Origin: Halomonas sp. 54_146
GTDB lineage: Bacteria; Pseudomonadota; Gammaproteobacteria; Pseudomonadales; Halomonadaceae
Length of the DNA: 62,971 nucleotides
Direction: 5' to 3'
Assembly (NCBI RefSeq): GCF_001507855.1
Contig: NZ_LGEN01000021.1
Coordinates: 1-62,971 of the forward strand
A model generated the notes under the pieces. It made no database searches. It was not told the origin of the DNA and was given only the letters and a program-made list of their open reading frames with translations. This document shows, piece after piece, positions 35,494 to 46,302 of the stretch (its first letter is position 1; each line of letters begins with the position of its first letter). The position numbers and the translations under genes are program-made.

Positions 35494-36483
35494 ATGCTGA
35501 GTGAATGGCTCGATTGGACGCTTGACGGCGAACGCCCAGCGCAGCGCATAGGCCGCTTTGCCAGCGGCAGCTACCTGCTACACAGCCCAGGCATTTTAGA
35601 GCTTACCCCTAACACGCAGCATTCTGGGGCTCACGCCTGCGTCTTTTCTGCCGCCATTCACGGCAATGAAACCGCGCCGGTAGAGCTGCTTGGCGCTTGG
35701 CTTTGCGCGCTGGAAGCCAACACCGTGCAGCTAGGCGCACCGGTACTGGTGATATTGGGCAATATTCCCGCCTTGAAAGTGCAGCAGCGCTACATCACCA
35801 CCAACTTAAATCGGCTGTTCAACCGTGAACTCACCGAGCTGGGTGAAGAACCCGACCGGGCGCGAGCACTCATGGAGGCAGTCGACACGTTTTATGCCCG
35901 CCATCACACACTGCCCAAACTGCACTATGACCTGCACACCGCCATTCGCGACAGCCTGTATGCGCGCTTTGTGGTCGAGCCTTTTGCTGAAACCAGCACA
36001 GACGCCACCCAGTGGCAGTGGTTGGCGGCGGCGGGTATGCAGGCCGTGTTGCATCAGCACCAGCACAGCTGGACGTTCTCCCACTACAGCAAGCACTACC
36101 ACAGCGCCCAAGCGTTTACCTTTGAACTAGGCCGTGTTGCGCCTTTTGGGAACAACGACATGGCAGCCCTTGAACCGATGCTGACGCTCATCAGCACGTT
36201 AAGCGCAGGCATTGAGCCACCCACAAAACCCGCTGATTCGATGGCCTTTTTCCGCGTTAAGCATGAATTGATACGCCAGGCGGAGGCATTTACGCTCTGC
36301 TTCGCCGATGATCTACCCAACTTTAGCCGCTTTGAACCCGGCACCTGCCTTGCTAATGACAGCGTGGCGGGGGATTTCATCGTGGAAGAAACGCCGTTAC
36401 ATGTCGTGTTCCCTAATGCTAACGTTGAAATAGGTGCCCGAGCCGCCCTGCTAGTAGTACCGAGCAAGCCAATAGCCACCTAG
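35494..36483 (+). CDS. astE: Succinylglutamate desuccinylase
   Basis: 329 residues of the zinc-dependent AstE/aspartoacylase family. The zinc ligands are His56 and Glu59 in SAAIHGNETAP and His148 in YDLHTAIRD; the general-base Glu211 is in FELGRV. It cleaves succinylglutamate to glutamate and succinate, the last step of the arginine succinyltransferase pathway. GGAG lies just before the ATG. The rest of the ast operon is not in the window; the next genes are an arginine-type importer, which fits. Confidence 0.92.
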   Translation: MLSEWLDWTLDGERPAQRIGRFASGSYLLHSPGILELTPNTQHSGAHACVFSAAIHGNETAPVELLGAWLCALEANTVQLGAPVLVILGNIPALKVQQRYITTNLNRLFNRELTELGEEPDRARALMEAVDTFYARHHTLPKLHYDLHTAIRDSLYARFVVEPFAETSTDATQWQWLAAAGMQAVLHQHQHSWTFSHYSKHYHSAQAFTFELGRVAPFGNNDMAALEPMLTLISTLSAGIEPPTKPADSMAFFRVKHELIRQAEAFTLCFADDLPNFSRFEPGTCLANDSVAGDFIVEETPLHVVFPNANVEIGARAALLVVPSKPIAT

Positions 36484-36682
36484 CGACAAAAAAGACGCTT
36501 TAATAACAATAACGTAGAGGGGCAATCAGACTACTCAACCGGGAACAAGACCACTATCGCCCGGATAAAGTACGCGCATTTGGCACAGGCCTGATAGAAT
36601 CGCCCCTTTTTTCGCGCCAGCCGTATACTCAGCACATCAACTCACCCCGCTGCTGCGGCAACTCTGTACTGGAGCCACTGTT

Positions 36683-37453
36683 ATGGCCGCTACGCCTACC
36701 CCCCTTGAAGTGCGTAATATTAAAAAGCGCTTTGGCGATACGGAAGTTTTGAAAGGTCTCTCGCTGCAAGCCCAAAAGGGCGATGTTATTACCCTGATTG
36801 GAGCCTCTGGATCGGGTAAGAGTACCTTTTTGCGCTGCATGAACTTACTTGAGCAACCCGATGAAGGTGAGCTGATTGTTCATGGCGAACCTATCCGCTT
36901 TAAAACCACCAAGCATGGCCGTGAACCCGAAGATTGGAAACAGGTAGTGCGCATGCGTGCCAAGCTTTCCATGGTGTTCCAAAGCTTTAACCTGTGGGCG
37001 CACATGACGCTTTTGGAAAACATCATCGAAGCACCGATTCATGTGCTGAAAAAACCTAAAAAAGAAGCCTTGGAGCACGCCCACGCCTTGCTAGAACGGG
37101 TGGGCTTAAGCGCCCGAGCCAACGCTTATCCTGCGCAAATGTCCGGTGGCCAGCAGCAGCGTGGCGCGATTGCACGCGCCCTGGCGATGGACCCGGAAGT
37201 GATGCTGTTTGACGAACCCACATCCGCTCTTGACCCTGAACTGGTCGGTGACGTGCTGAAAGTCATGCGTGACCTTGCTAATGAAGGGCGCACGATGGTG
37301 GTGGTCACTCACGAGATGAGTTTCGCCCGCGATGTTTCCAGCCAAGTGATTTATCTCCACCAAGGGTTAGTGGAAGAGGCAGGCCCCCCGGAAGATGTGC
37401 TCGGCAACCCACAATCACCGCGCCTGCAGCAATTCCTGGCACCCAAATACTGA
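36683..37453 (+). CDS. aotP: Basic amino-acid ABC transporter ATP-binding protein
   Basis: 256 residues of the HisP/AotP/ArtP family. Walker A GASGSGKST at about 40-48, signature MSGGQQQRGAIARAL, Walker B VMLFDEP, and switch His in VVTHEMSFARDVS. The RCMNLLEQPDEGEL segment is typical of polar amino-acid importers. It is the first gene of the importer: ATPase, two permeases, then the binding protein. It is 200 bp after astE. Arginine/ornithine as substrate is inferred from the astE neighbour. Confidence 0.88.
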   Translation: MAATPTPLEVRNIKKRFGDTEVLKGLSLQAQKGDVITLIGASGSGKSTFLRCMNLLEQPDEGELIVHGEPIRFKTTKHGREPEDWKQVVRMRAKLSMVFQSFNLWAHMTLLENIIEAPIHVLKKPKKEALEHAHALLERVGLSARANAYPAQMSGGQQQRGAIARALAMDPEVMLFDEPTSALDPELVGDVLKVMRDLANEGRTMVVVTHEMSFARDVSSQVIYLHQGLVEEAGPPEDVLGNPQSPRLQQFLAPKY

Positions 37454-37470
37454 TCTGCGAGGCACGCACA

Positions 37471-38172
37471 ATGCTTGATTTGCAAGGTTATGGCCCCCGG
37501 CTGATCGAGGGGGCAGGCGTCACCGTTCAACTGGCGGTGCTGTCGCTGATATTAGCGATTATTTTGGGGCTACTTACCGCCAGCGCAAAAATGTCGCGCA
37601 ACTGGCTGTTGCGCCGTATTGCCACGGTTTACACCACGTTAATTCGCGGTGTGCCGGACCTCGTGCTGATGATGTTGCTGTTTTTTGGCGGCCAGATCGG
37701 CGTTAACGCCATCAGCGATATGCTCTATTACAACTACGAGATCGATATCTACATCAACTTCAACGCCTTCGCCGCAGGCGTGCTAACCATTGGCTTTATC
37801 TTCGGCGCTTACATGGGCGAGACCTTTCGCGGCGCTTTTATGGCGGTAGATAACGGCCAAATTGAAGCCGGAAAAGCCTACGGCATGAGCGATAGCCTGG
37901 TATTTCGCCGCATTCGCTTTCCACAAATGATGCGTCATGCGCTGCCAGGGCTATCTAATAACTGGATGGTACTGCTCAAAACCACCGCCCTGGTATCCGT
38001 TATCGGCCTGACCGATATGGTGCGTGTAGCAGCGGAGGCCTCCCGCGCTACCCACGAGCCGTTTACCTTTTTGCTCCCCGTCGCCGTGGTTTACCTGCTA
38101 ATCGCCAGCGTATCCGAATGGATATTTGCGCGCCTGCAGAAACACTACGACATTGGCTTTGGAGGTCAGTGA
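37471..38172 (+). CDS. aotQ: Basic amino-acid ABC transporter permease (HisQ/AotQ type)
   Basis: 233 residues with about five membrane helices. The N-terminal GAGVTVQLAVLSLILAIILG, the TTLIRGVPDLVLMMLLFFGG segment and the EAA loop GQIEAGKAYGMSDSLVFRRI (contact with the ATPase) are HisQ/AotQ-like. It starts 17 bp after aotP and is followed directly by the second permease. Confidence 0.88.
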   Translation: MLDLQGYGPRLIEGAGVTVQLAVLSLILAIILGLLTASAKMSRNWLLRRIATVYTTLIRGVPDLVLMMLLFFGGQIGVNAISDMLYYNYEIDIYINFNAFAAGVLTIGFIFGAYMGETFRGAFMAVDNGQIEAGKAYGMSDSLVFRRIRFPQMMRHALPGLSNNWMVLLKTTALVSVIGLTDMVRVAAEASRATHEPFTFLLPVAVVYLLIASVSEWIFARLQKHYDIGFGGQ

Positions 38173-38173
38173 C

Positions 38174-38905
38174 ATGCTTGATATTTCAACGTGGTTGAAT
38201 GACCTGCTAGCTGGCAATCAAATTTTTACCGCCAATACGCTGGGCTACTACTGGGAAGGGCTGGTCACAACGACACAATTGGTATTTTTATCGCTTGTGG
38301 CGGGGTTAATTCTCGCTGTGCCGCTGGCCATTATGCGCAGCTCCAAGCACAAATGGATCAGTTTGCCGATTTATGTCTACACCTACGTTTTTCGTGGCAC
38401 GCCGCTGCTGATTCAGCTCTATATCATCTACTACGGCGTGGTGTTTATTGATGGCATCCAAGAAAGCTTTTTATGGCCAGTACTGCGTGAAGCGTTTTAC
38501 CCAGCGCTGATCGCCTTCACGCTGAACACGGCCGCCTACACCACCGAAATTTTTCGGGGTGCCATCAAAGCGACCGCCAAAGGCGAGATTGAGGCCGCCC
38601 GCGCCTACGGCATGTCGCAGAGTTTAATGATGCGGCGAATTATCTTGCCCAGCGCCTTCCGCCGCGCCCTGCCCGCCTACGGCAATGAAGTGATTTTCAT
38701 GCTTCACGCCAGCGCTATTGCCAGCGTGGTCACACTGATGGATTTAACCGGTGCCGCGCGCTTTGTCTACGCACGTTACTACGCTCCTTTTGAGGCATTT
38801 CTGTTTGTGGCCGCCATTTATTTGTGCTTAACGTTCGCCATTTTGTATTTCTTCCGCTATTTAGAGAAGAAGCTGCTGGCTCACCTGCGGCCACAAACGT
38901 CTTAG
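38174..38905 (+). CDS. aotM: Basic amino-acid ABC transporter permease (HisM/AotM type)
   Basis: 243 residues. Family segments: YWEGLVTTTQLVFLSLVAG, YVFRGTPLLIQLYIIYYG and the EAA loop KGEIEAARAYGMSQSLMMRR. GGAGG at 38161-38165 supports ATG 38174, one base after the aotQ stop; an upstream in-frame ATG lies inside aotQ. It forms the heterodimeric channel with AotQ. Confidence 0.88.
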   Translation: MLDISTWLNDLLAGNQIFTANTLGYYWEGLVTTTQLVFLSLVAGLILAVPLAIMRSSKHKWISLPIYVYTYVFRGTPLLIQLYIIYYGVVFIDGIQESFLWPVLREAFYPALIAFTLNTAAYTTEIFRGAIKATAKGEIEAARAYGMSQSLMMRRIILPSAFRRALPAYGNEVIFMLHASAIASVVTLMDLTGAARFVYARYYAPFEAFLFVAAIYLCLTFAILYFFRYLEKKLLAHLRPQTS

Positions 38906-39035
38906 CCCCAGCATTATCCATGAACGTCAAACAAACGTTGGTTCACGAAACTGATCACCCCTTTTCGTTAGCGCCCAGCTGAGTTAGCTTAAAGGGGATC
39001 ACCATAAGGTGAAATGCTATTTACGGAGTTAAAAA

Positions 39036-39815
39036 ATGAAAAAAATGCTGTCTATTTCACTGCTTGGCTTGGCTGTCGCGGCCGCCTCTTCGGCGCAAGC
39101 GCGCGACTACGACAATATTCGTATCGGCGTTGACGTACCTTACGAACCGATGGAATACCGCACCGCTGACGGCGAGCTAACCGGCTTTGATATCGATCTA
39201 GGCAACGCGCTATGCGACCGCATGGGCGTTACCTGTGAATGGGTCGAGCAAGAGTGGGATGGCATTATTCCTGGCCTTATGTCGCGCAACTACGACGCCA
39301 TCATGTCGTCGATGACCATCAACGACGAGCGCCGCCAGCAGGTGCTGTTCTCTGACCCCTACATCACCATGCCCTCTGCCTGGTTTGCCCCCAGCGATTT
39401 AGGTATCAGCGAAGCTAACGCAGAAACGCTGGAAGGCATGACCATTGGCGTTCAGCGCGGCACCCTGCAAGATAACTACGTGACTGATAACTTCAGCAGC
39501 GTCGCCGATATCAGCCGTTACTCCACCGCCGACGATATGGTGCTGGATATGGAGGCGCAGCGTCTGGACATCGTGTTCCTCGACTTCCCGATTGGCCAAT
39601 CCACCCTGCTGAACAGCGAAGAAGCTGGGTACGTGGTAGTTGGCGAGCGCATCAGCGAGCCTAAAGAGTATTTTGGTGACGGCTTTGGCATCGCCTTCCG
39701 TCAACGCGACGAAGCGCTTGCCGAACAGTTCAACCAAGCGCTGGCTGACATACAAGAAGACGGCACTTACGACGAAATTTTCGCCCGCTATTTTGGTGAA
39801 GAAGACGCAGAGTAA
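39036..39815 (+). CDS. aotJ: Basic amino-acid ABC transporter periplasmic binding protein
   Basis: 259 residues. A Sec signal peptide (MKKMLSISLLGLAVAAA, cut near AQA at about 22) is followed by a type II periplasmic-binding domain: IRIGVDVPYEPMEYR, GELTGFDIDLGNALCDRM (ligand-binding Asp region) and DAIMSSMTINDERRQQVLFSDPY (read in parts). The mature protein is acidic. AotJ/HisJ-type receptors bind arginine, ornithine, histidine or lysine. It lies 130 bp after aotM with a GGAG before the ATG, and may also have its own promoter. Confidence 0.87.
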   Translation: MKKMLSISLLGLAVAAASSAQARDYDNIRIGVDVPYEPMEYRTADGELTGFDIDLGNALCDRMGVTCEWVEQEWDGIIPGLMSRNYDAIMSSMTINDERRQQVLFSDPYITMPSAWFAPSDLGISEANAETLEGMTIGVQRGTLQDNYVTDNFSSVADISRYSTADDMVLDMEAQRLDIVFLDFPIGQSTLLNSEEAGYVVVGERISEPKEYFGDGFGIAFRQRDEALAEQFNQALADIQEDGTYDEIFARYFGEEDAE

Positions 39816-39906
39816 TCACTCTTTTCTTTTGTTCTTTCCTGTCTTGTCTCCTCTCCGGCGTTCGCGTCGGGGAGGGTTTGCGGTCGCAAGCCTACAAGGA
39901 GGTACC

Positions 39907-40725
39907 ATGGTTGAAAAAGCAGCAGCCCACTCGGCCGCAACAGCATCAGCCGCGTTTTTGCGCCCCTCTTCACACTGGACAGGCTGGGGGCAGTGGTTAG
40001 CGCTGATAACCATGACCGTGGATCATCTTACCCGCTACGTGCTGCCCGGCGATTGGGATTTAAGCTGGGCGGGGTCTTCCATAGGCCGTATCGCCTTTCC
40101 GCTGTTTGCCGCCATGGTGGCGTGGCACGGGCTGTTTAATACCCGCAATCCGTTACGCTACTCGCGGCGTATTTTGATTATCGGCCTGGTCGCCCAGCTC
40201 CCCTACATGATGATGCCGCGCACGTCAGACGCGTTTATCCTCAACGTCTGCTTTACCCTCGCCAGCGGTTTAGCCTTAGGAGCGTTAGTGCGCCAAGGCT
40301 GGCAGCACTACCAGCAGCAAACGTTAGATTTACCCTGGCTGTTAGCCGGTGCGGCAGTAGGCGTTACCGTTTGGTACTTGCTCGGTTTTTGGGTGGAGTA
40401 TGGCCACAACGGGCTGCTGTTGATTCCGCTATTAATGTTTGCAATGCATGCACTTAGCCAGGCAGGCGACTACTTTCAAGCGCGCCTATGGGCAGGGCTT
40501 GCGGCCTTTCCCGTACTCTGGATTGCCGGGCAGATGAACGCTTCCGATATGGCCAAATCGTTTACCGTAGGCACATGCGTGGCCGTGCTTGTGCTCGCTG
40601 CAGGTGCTGCGCAGCGAATCCCCCCTATCAGCCTGGTCATGCCGCGCCGTTTATGGCTTACCTGGTACCCCGGCCATTTTGCGTTAATCGCATTGTGGTT
40701 GCTGCTTAGCGGTCAGCTGACGTAA
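39907..40725 (+). CDS. TraX-family membrane protein
   Basis: About 272 residues with about eight membrane helices and the TraX-family start WLALITMTVDHLTRYVLPG and IGRIAFPLFAAMVAWHG. AAGGAGG precedes ATG 39907, which rejects the long upstream frame (from 39640) that runs over the binding-protein gene. F-plasmid TraX acetylates pilin, but chromosomal members are of unknown role and resemble membrane acyltransferases. There are no other conjugation genes here. Confidence 0.85.
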   Translation: MVEKAAAHSAATASAAFLRPSSHWTGWGQWLALITMTVDHLTRYVLPGDWDLSWAGSSIGRIAFPLFAAMVAWHGLFNTRNPLRYSRRILIIGLVAQLPYMMMPRTSDAFILNVCFTLASGLALGALVRQGWQHYQQQTLDLPWLLAGAAVGVTVWYLLGFWVEYGHNGLLLIPLLMFAMHALSQAGDYFQARLWAGLAAFPVLWIAGQMNASDMAKSFTVGTCVAVLVLAAGAAQRIPPISLVMPRRLWLTWYPGHFALIALWLLLSGQLT

Positions 40726-40757
40726 CTGCCCTTCTACACCTGAGAAACTGAACGTCA

Positions 40758-40780
40758 AAGCCGCCCAAAATAGGCGGCTT
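40758..40780. terminator. Bidirectional terminator between the TraX-family gene and purK
   Basis: 8-bp stem (aagccgcc/ggcggctt) with a 7-nt loop between two convergent genes, 4 bp after the purK stop. Confidence 0.7.
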
Positions 40781-40783
40781 ACA

Positions 40784-41938
40784 TTACTGCTTGATTGAAA
40801 AGCTAAGATCTGGTGGCGGGGCTTCTGGCAGTAATGCGCTGCAGGCGCGCACTTTTTCCAGCAGTTCGGCATGGTTAGGCGCAAGGATATTAACGTGGGC
40901 GAGCTTGCGGCCTGCCCGCTCAGCTTTGTCGTAGCGATGCAGGTGCGTATTAGAAAGCGCCAGTATCGCTGCGTTATCGCCTTCACGGCCAATCACGTTA
41001 ATCATGCAGGTGGGCGCAATCGCCTGGGTATCGCCTAAAGGCAAACCCTGTATCGCCCGTAGATGGTTTTCGAATTGACTGGTCACCGCGCCGTCCATCG
41101 TCCAGTGGCCGGAATTATGCACGCGGGGAGCCATTTCGTTAGCCAGCAGGCTGCCGTCGCGGGTCTGAAACAGCTCAAGCGCCAGCACGCCCACGTAATC
41201 CAGCTCATCCAACAGCGCCCGAATATAGCCATCCGCGGTTTGCTGAACGCTGGCGTCTAAATCCGGCAGCGGCGCTACGGAGTAACGCAGAATGCCGTCT
41301 ACGTGCTGGTTTTCCGCCATGGGGTAGAACACCACCTCGCCATCACGCCCACGCACGGCAATCATCGAGACTTCACGTACGAAATCAACAAATGCCTCAA
41401 CCACCAGCTGCGAATGGCCGATCGCGTTCCACGCCTCACCAGCCTGTTCAGGCTGCTTCAGTACCGCTTGGCCTTTACCGTCGTAGCCTTCCGTGACCGA
41501 TTTAGCCACCACCGGGCAACCTAATTCACGGGCGGCCGCTTCAAGCTGCTTGGCACTTTCAACGACGCGGTAAGCAGGTGTCGGGATGCCCAAGCGGTCA
41601 AATAGCGTCTTCTCTTCGACCCGATTCTGGCACACTTCAATCGCACGGCTGCTCGGGTAAACCGGCTTGTGCTGCTCAATCTCGCGCACCAATTGAACCG
41701 GCAAATGCTCAAATTCGTAGGTCACCACATCCACCTTGGCCAAAAACTCAGCCAGGTGCTGGTTGTCGGGATCGACTATCACATCGCCGATACCCGCACT
41801 CGGGTTACCCGTGGTATCTAAAAAAGTGAAGCGATTACCCAGCGGATAACCCGCCAGCGCCAACATACGGCCTAACTGACCTGCACCCAGTACGCCAATG
41901 TTTTGTACAACGTCGCTCTTTGCAATACCAGAGTTCAT
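40784..41938 (-). CDS. purK: N5-carboxyaminoimidazole ribonucleotide synthase
   Basis: 384 residues of the ATP-grasp family. The N-terminus VLGAGQLGRMLALAGYPLG is diagnostic, with GCPVVAKSVTEGYDGKGQAV for ATP and EMAPRVHNSGHWTMDGA for metal and substrate. With ATP and bicarbonate it makes N5-CAIR from AIR in purine synthesis, the product then going to PurE. It begins 11 bp after the purE stop, so the two form an operon. Confidence 0.96.
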   Translation of the reverse strand: MNSGIAKSDVVQNIGVLGAGQLGRMLALAGYPLGNRFTFLDTTGNPSAGIGDVIVDPDNQHLAEFLAKVDVVTYEFEHLPVQLVREIEQHKPVYPSSRAIEVCQNRVEEKTLFDRLGIPTPAYRVVESAKQLEAAARELGCPVVAKSVTEGYDGKGQAVLKQPEQAGEAWNAIGHSQLVVEAFVDFVREVSMIAVRGRDGEVVFYPMAENQHVDGILRYSVAPLPDLDASVQQTADGYIRALLDELDYVGVLALELFQTRDGSLLANEMAPRVHNSGHWTMDGAVTSQFENHLRAIQGLPLGDTQAIAPTCMINVIGREGDNAAILALSNTHLHRYDKAERAGRKLAHVNILAPNHAELLEKVRACSALLPEAPPPDLSFSIKQ

Positions 41939-41949
41939 AGCCAGACTCC

Positions 41950-42465
41950 TTATTCCGCTTCCGGCTCGGGGCGCGGGTCAGGGTTATCGAGTACTTTCTG
42001 GGTTTGCTCAGCGCGGAAGGCTTCGACGGCACTGCGCACAGCTGCATCCTGCAGGCCGACAATCTGCGCGGCCAATAAACCTGCGTTGGTTGCGCCCGCT
42101 TTACCAATTGCCAGCGTACCCACCGCAATGCCACCCGGCATCTGCGCGATTGAGAGCAGTGAATCCAAACCTTTCAGCGCCTTGGATTCCACCGGCACAC
42201 CCAGCACCGGCAGTGGCGTTTGCGAAGCCACCATGCCCGGCAAATGAGCAGCGCCGCCTGCGCCTGCCACAATCACCTGTAAGCCGCGCTCAGCAGCACT
42301 CTTGGCATACTCGAACAGCAGGTCAGGCGTGCGGTGGGCAGACACCACGCGGGTTTCATAGGCCACGCCCAAACGCTCCAGTATGGAGACGGCGTGCTCC
42401 ATGACCGGCCAGTCAGACTTAGACCCCATGATCACGCCCACCTTGGGTGCGCTGTTCGACGACAT
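41950..42465 (-). CDS. purE: N5-carboxyaminoimidazole ribonucleotide mutase
   Basis: 171 residues. The class I PurE pattern is clear: [26 protein letters not shown] and [14 protein letters not shown], then the octamer-forming [20 protein letters not shown] region. It converts N5-CAIR to CAIR. The last 20 residues are charged and variable. First gene of purEK; 220 bp upstream hold the promoter, in which I found no clear PurR-type box. Confidence 0.96.
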   Translation of the reverse strand: MSSNSAPKVGVIMGSKSDWPVMEHAVSILERLGVAYETRVVSAHRTPDLLFEYAKSAAERGLQVIVAGAGGAAHLPGMVASQTPLPVLGVPVESKALKGLDSLLSIAQMPGGIAVGTLAIGKAGATNAGLLAAQIVGLQDAAVRSAVEAFRAEQTQKVLDNPDPRPEPEAE

Positions 42466-42685
42466 GCAAAACTCCTCGGCCTAACGGCCTATAAAAGCGA
42501 GACTCAATTGAAAAACGTAGCGTGCGCTGACGCCGACACGCATGAAAATTGGAAGGCGCATAGTTTACCAGAGCCAACCCGTTTACGGGCTTTGCCAGCG
42601 TAGTGAAATTTTCATCAAATTAGGCATTGAAATGCGCACCGGTTGGCGGCATTGTGTGTTTGTCATTTCAGACTGATGGAGCCAC

Positions 42686-42958
42686 ATGAGCACGGCACGC
42701 GCAACTGCGAATGCGGAACAGCTAGATCCCCCGCGATGCAGCCCTGACCTCGAAGTCAGGGAACTTGAAAAACGTACGCGCTTAATGCGTATTATCACGC
42801 GTCTGATCGCTGTATCAGACTTAGGAAGCCGTGAAATTGCCCGTCGGGCTGGGCTTCCCGTTCAGAAAATTAGCGACCTGCTCGCCGGAAGGCTTGAGCA
42901 CCTGGGGGTAGATGAACTCCACGCCCTGCGTCGCACCTTAGAGTTGGAGGCGCCATAG
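42686..42958 (+). CDS. Small helix-turn-helix protein (XRE-like)
   Basis: 90 residues. A helix-turn-helix lies at about 45-75 (LGSREIARRAGLPVQKISDLLAGR), following a charged linker, and a final helix ends the protein. GGAG before ATG 42686 and a strong terminator at the end support it as a real, single gene. It resembles XRE-type or antitoxin-like DNA-binding proteins, but no toxin is adjacent. Its target is unknown. Confidence 0.7.
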   Translation: MSTARATANAEQLDPPRCSPDLEVRELEKRTRLMRIITRLIAVSDLGSREIARRAGLPVQKISDLLAGRLEHLGVDELHALRRTLELEAP

Positions 42959-42994
42959 CAGCTACTTACCTGCTTTTTCAGCGCCTATCTAACC

Positions 42995-43034
42995 AACAGA
43001 CCGCCCTCCTGGCGGTCTGTTAAACGTTTTTTAT
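42995..43034 (+). terminator. Terminator after the small HTH gene
   Basis: Perfect 11-bp stem (aacagaccgcc/ggcggtctgtt) with a 5-nt loop, then a T-run (aaacgttttttatt). It also lies downstream of the convergent chrA. Confidence 0.88.
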
Positions 43035-43050
43035 TCATGCTTGATCCCAA

Positions 43051-43092
43051 TTATTCGCCTACTTCCCTTCGTTATTCGGTTATTTCCCTTCG
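43051..43092 (-). repeat. 21-bp tandem repeat, 2 copies, between chrA stop and hairpin
   Basis: Units ttattcgcctacttcccttcg (43051-43071, shown less its last base as ttattcgcctacttcccttc) and a second at 43072-43092 with three changes. It lies between the chrA stop codon (43158) and the hairpin at 42995-43021. Confidence 0.75.
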
Positions 43093-43157
43093 CTTTTAAT
43101 GGCAGCTCGCTCTTAGTGCCCCCTCATTGCCCGTCATGAATTTCCCGTAATAACGGC

Positions 43158-44354
43158 TTACGGCGCAATCAAAATACCCCCTAACGCCACGACAGCCACT
43201 ACCACCCACGCAGGCAGCTTCCACACGGCTAATAGCAAGAAACCGGTAAGCGCCAGCGCAAATTCTTCTGCGCCGATAATCGCGCTGGTCCATACCGGTT
43301 GATACAGGGCTGCACCTAGAATACCCACCACCGCTGCATTAGCCCCGCGCATTAACGCCTGAGCACTACCCCATTGGCGAAATTGATTCCAAAACGGCAG
43401 TACACCCACTAACAGCAAAAAGCCAGGAATAAAGATCGCCAACAACGCCAGTAAAGCACCTACTAACCCATTGATACCGGGCAGCAGCGCGCCTAAATAA
43501 GCGGCAAACGTAAATAGCGGCCCCGGCACCGCCTGGGCAGCACCGTAACCCGCCAAAAATTCATCCGGCGTTACCCAACCTGACTGCACCACTTCCGCTT
43601 CTAACAGCGGTAAGACCACATGGCCGCCACCAAACACTAACGCGCCTGAGCGGTAAAACGCATCGGCGATATCCAGCCAAGCAGCGGTTCCCGCCAATAG
43701 CGGCAACATAATCAGCAGCCCACCAAATAGCCCCAGCGCCAACATACCTACGCGGCGAGATACAGGAAAGTGCAGCGAATCGCTTGCAGCGGCGACTATC
43801 GCGCTTTCACGGCATAGCGCCAGCCCTGCTACCCCGCCCAGCACAATCGCAGAAACTTGACCCAGCGGGCCGCTTACCAGCACCACCGCCAACACCGCCG
43901 CCAAGGCAATGCCTGCACGGGTTTTATCAGGGCATAGGTTGCGCGCCATGCCCCACACGGCGTGAGCCACAATGGCAACTGCCACGACTTTTAAGCCATG
44001 AATAATACCGCTGGCAATGGGGCCATCTAGCACCGCCGCGCCAAACGCGAACAGCATCAGGATAATTGCCGAAGGCAGCGTGAACGCCAGCCATGCCATG
44101 GCCGCGCCCCAGGGGCCTGCGCGCAGTAAGCCAAGGGCAAAGCCCACCTGGCTGCTGGCAGGCCCCGGCAAAAACTGGCACAGCGCGACTAAATCGGCGT
44201 AAGCCTGTTCAGTGAGCCATTTACGGCGTGCCACAAACTCCGTGCGAAAATAGCCAAGGTGCGCCACCGGCCCGCCAAAAGACGTCAATCCAAGCAGCAA
44301 AAAAGCCAAAAATACTTCCCTCACGCCCCTGCGTGCCTGCGATTGCTCCACCAT
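43158..44354 (-). CDS. chrA: Chromate transporter ChrA (long-chain, two-domain)
   Basis: 398 residues with about ten to twelve membrane segments arranged as two homologous CHR domains. The first has LGLTSFGGPVAHLGYFR and CQFLPGPASSQ; the second has ALVFGGGHVVLPLLEAE and YGAAQAVPGPLFTFA. This is the long-chain ChrA layout, which exports chromate from the cytoplasm and is related to sulfate/oxyanion carriers. AGGTGG precedes the ATG. There is no chrB regulator beside it. Actual substrate cannot be confirmed. Confidence 0.9.
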   Translation of the reverse strand: MVEQSQARRGVREVFLAFLLLGLTSFGGPVAHLGYFRTEFVARRKWLTEQAYADLVALCQFLPGPASSQVGFALGLLRAGPWGAAMAWLAFTLPSAIILMLFAFGAAVLDGPIASGIIHGLKVVAVAIVAHAVWGMARNLCPDKTRAGIALAAVLAVVLVSGPLGQVSAIVLGGVAGLALCRESAIVAAASDSLHFPVSRRVGMLALGLFGGLLIMLPLLAGTAAWLDIADAFYRSGALVFGGGHVVLPLLEAEVVQSGWVTPDEFLAGYGAAQAVPGPLFTFAAYLGALLPGINGLVGALLALLAIFIPGFLLLVGVLPFWNQFRQWGSAQALMRGANAAVVGILGAALYQPVWTSAIIGAEEFALALTGFLLLAVWKLPAWVVVAVVALGGILIAP

Positions 44355-44387
44355 TTCACCACCTGTTGTTAATAAAACCTGCTTCCA

Positions 44388-44426
44388 ATAAAAAAGCGCA
44401 AGGCTCGTATACTAAGCCTTGCGCTT
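44388..44426 (-). terminator. Terminator of the second ilvD
   Basis: 12-bp perfect stem (aagcgcaaggct/agccttgcgctt) with a 9-nt loop, followed on the minus strand by TTTTTTATT. It separates ilvD from chrA. Confidence 0.9.
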
Positions 44427-44433
44427 GACGCTG

Positions 44434-44481
44434 TTGTGACAGTTTTTGTGACAGTTGTTGTGGCATTTATTGTGACAGTGA
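44434..44481 (-). repeat. 12-bp tandem array, 4 copies, between the second ilvD stop and terminator
   Basis: Units ttgtgacagttt, ttgtgacagttg, ttgtggcattta and ttgtgacagtga at 44434-44445, 44446-44457, 44458-44469 and 44470-44481. The array starts 8 bp from the hairpin arm and ends 12 bp from the stop codon. Confidence 0.88.
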
Positions 44482-44492
44482 TAGCGCTGCTC

Positions 44493-46175
<1,683 letters not shown>

Positions 46176-46302
46176 GGGGAATTCCTCTTTGCTTGTCTCA
46201 CATCGCTTTACGCGCAGTATCCGCACAGCTTGGCGATGCCATTGCGTTCACGCAAGGAAAGATGAAAAACCTAAGCGACTCACTCATGGCCTGCTATTTA
46301 CG

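Noticed and set aside
36580..36600. Possible sigma-54 promoter (tggcac) upstream of aotP
   Set aside because: The second element does not match TTGC[AT] at the correct distance and the GG/GC core spacing is wrong.
39640..39906. Long N-terminal extension of the TraX-family protein
   Set aside because: It runs out of frame over the end of the binding-protein gene; ATG 39907 has an excellent ribosome-binding site.
42466..42685. PurR-type operator upstream of purE
   Set aside because: No sequence close to acgcaaacgtttgcgt; only cgtttacggg appears, which is not enough.
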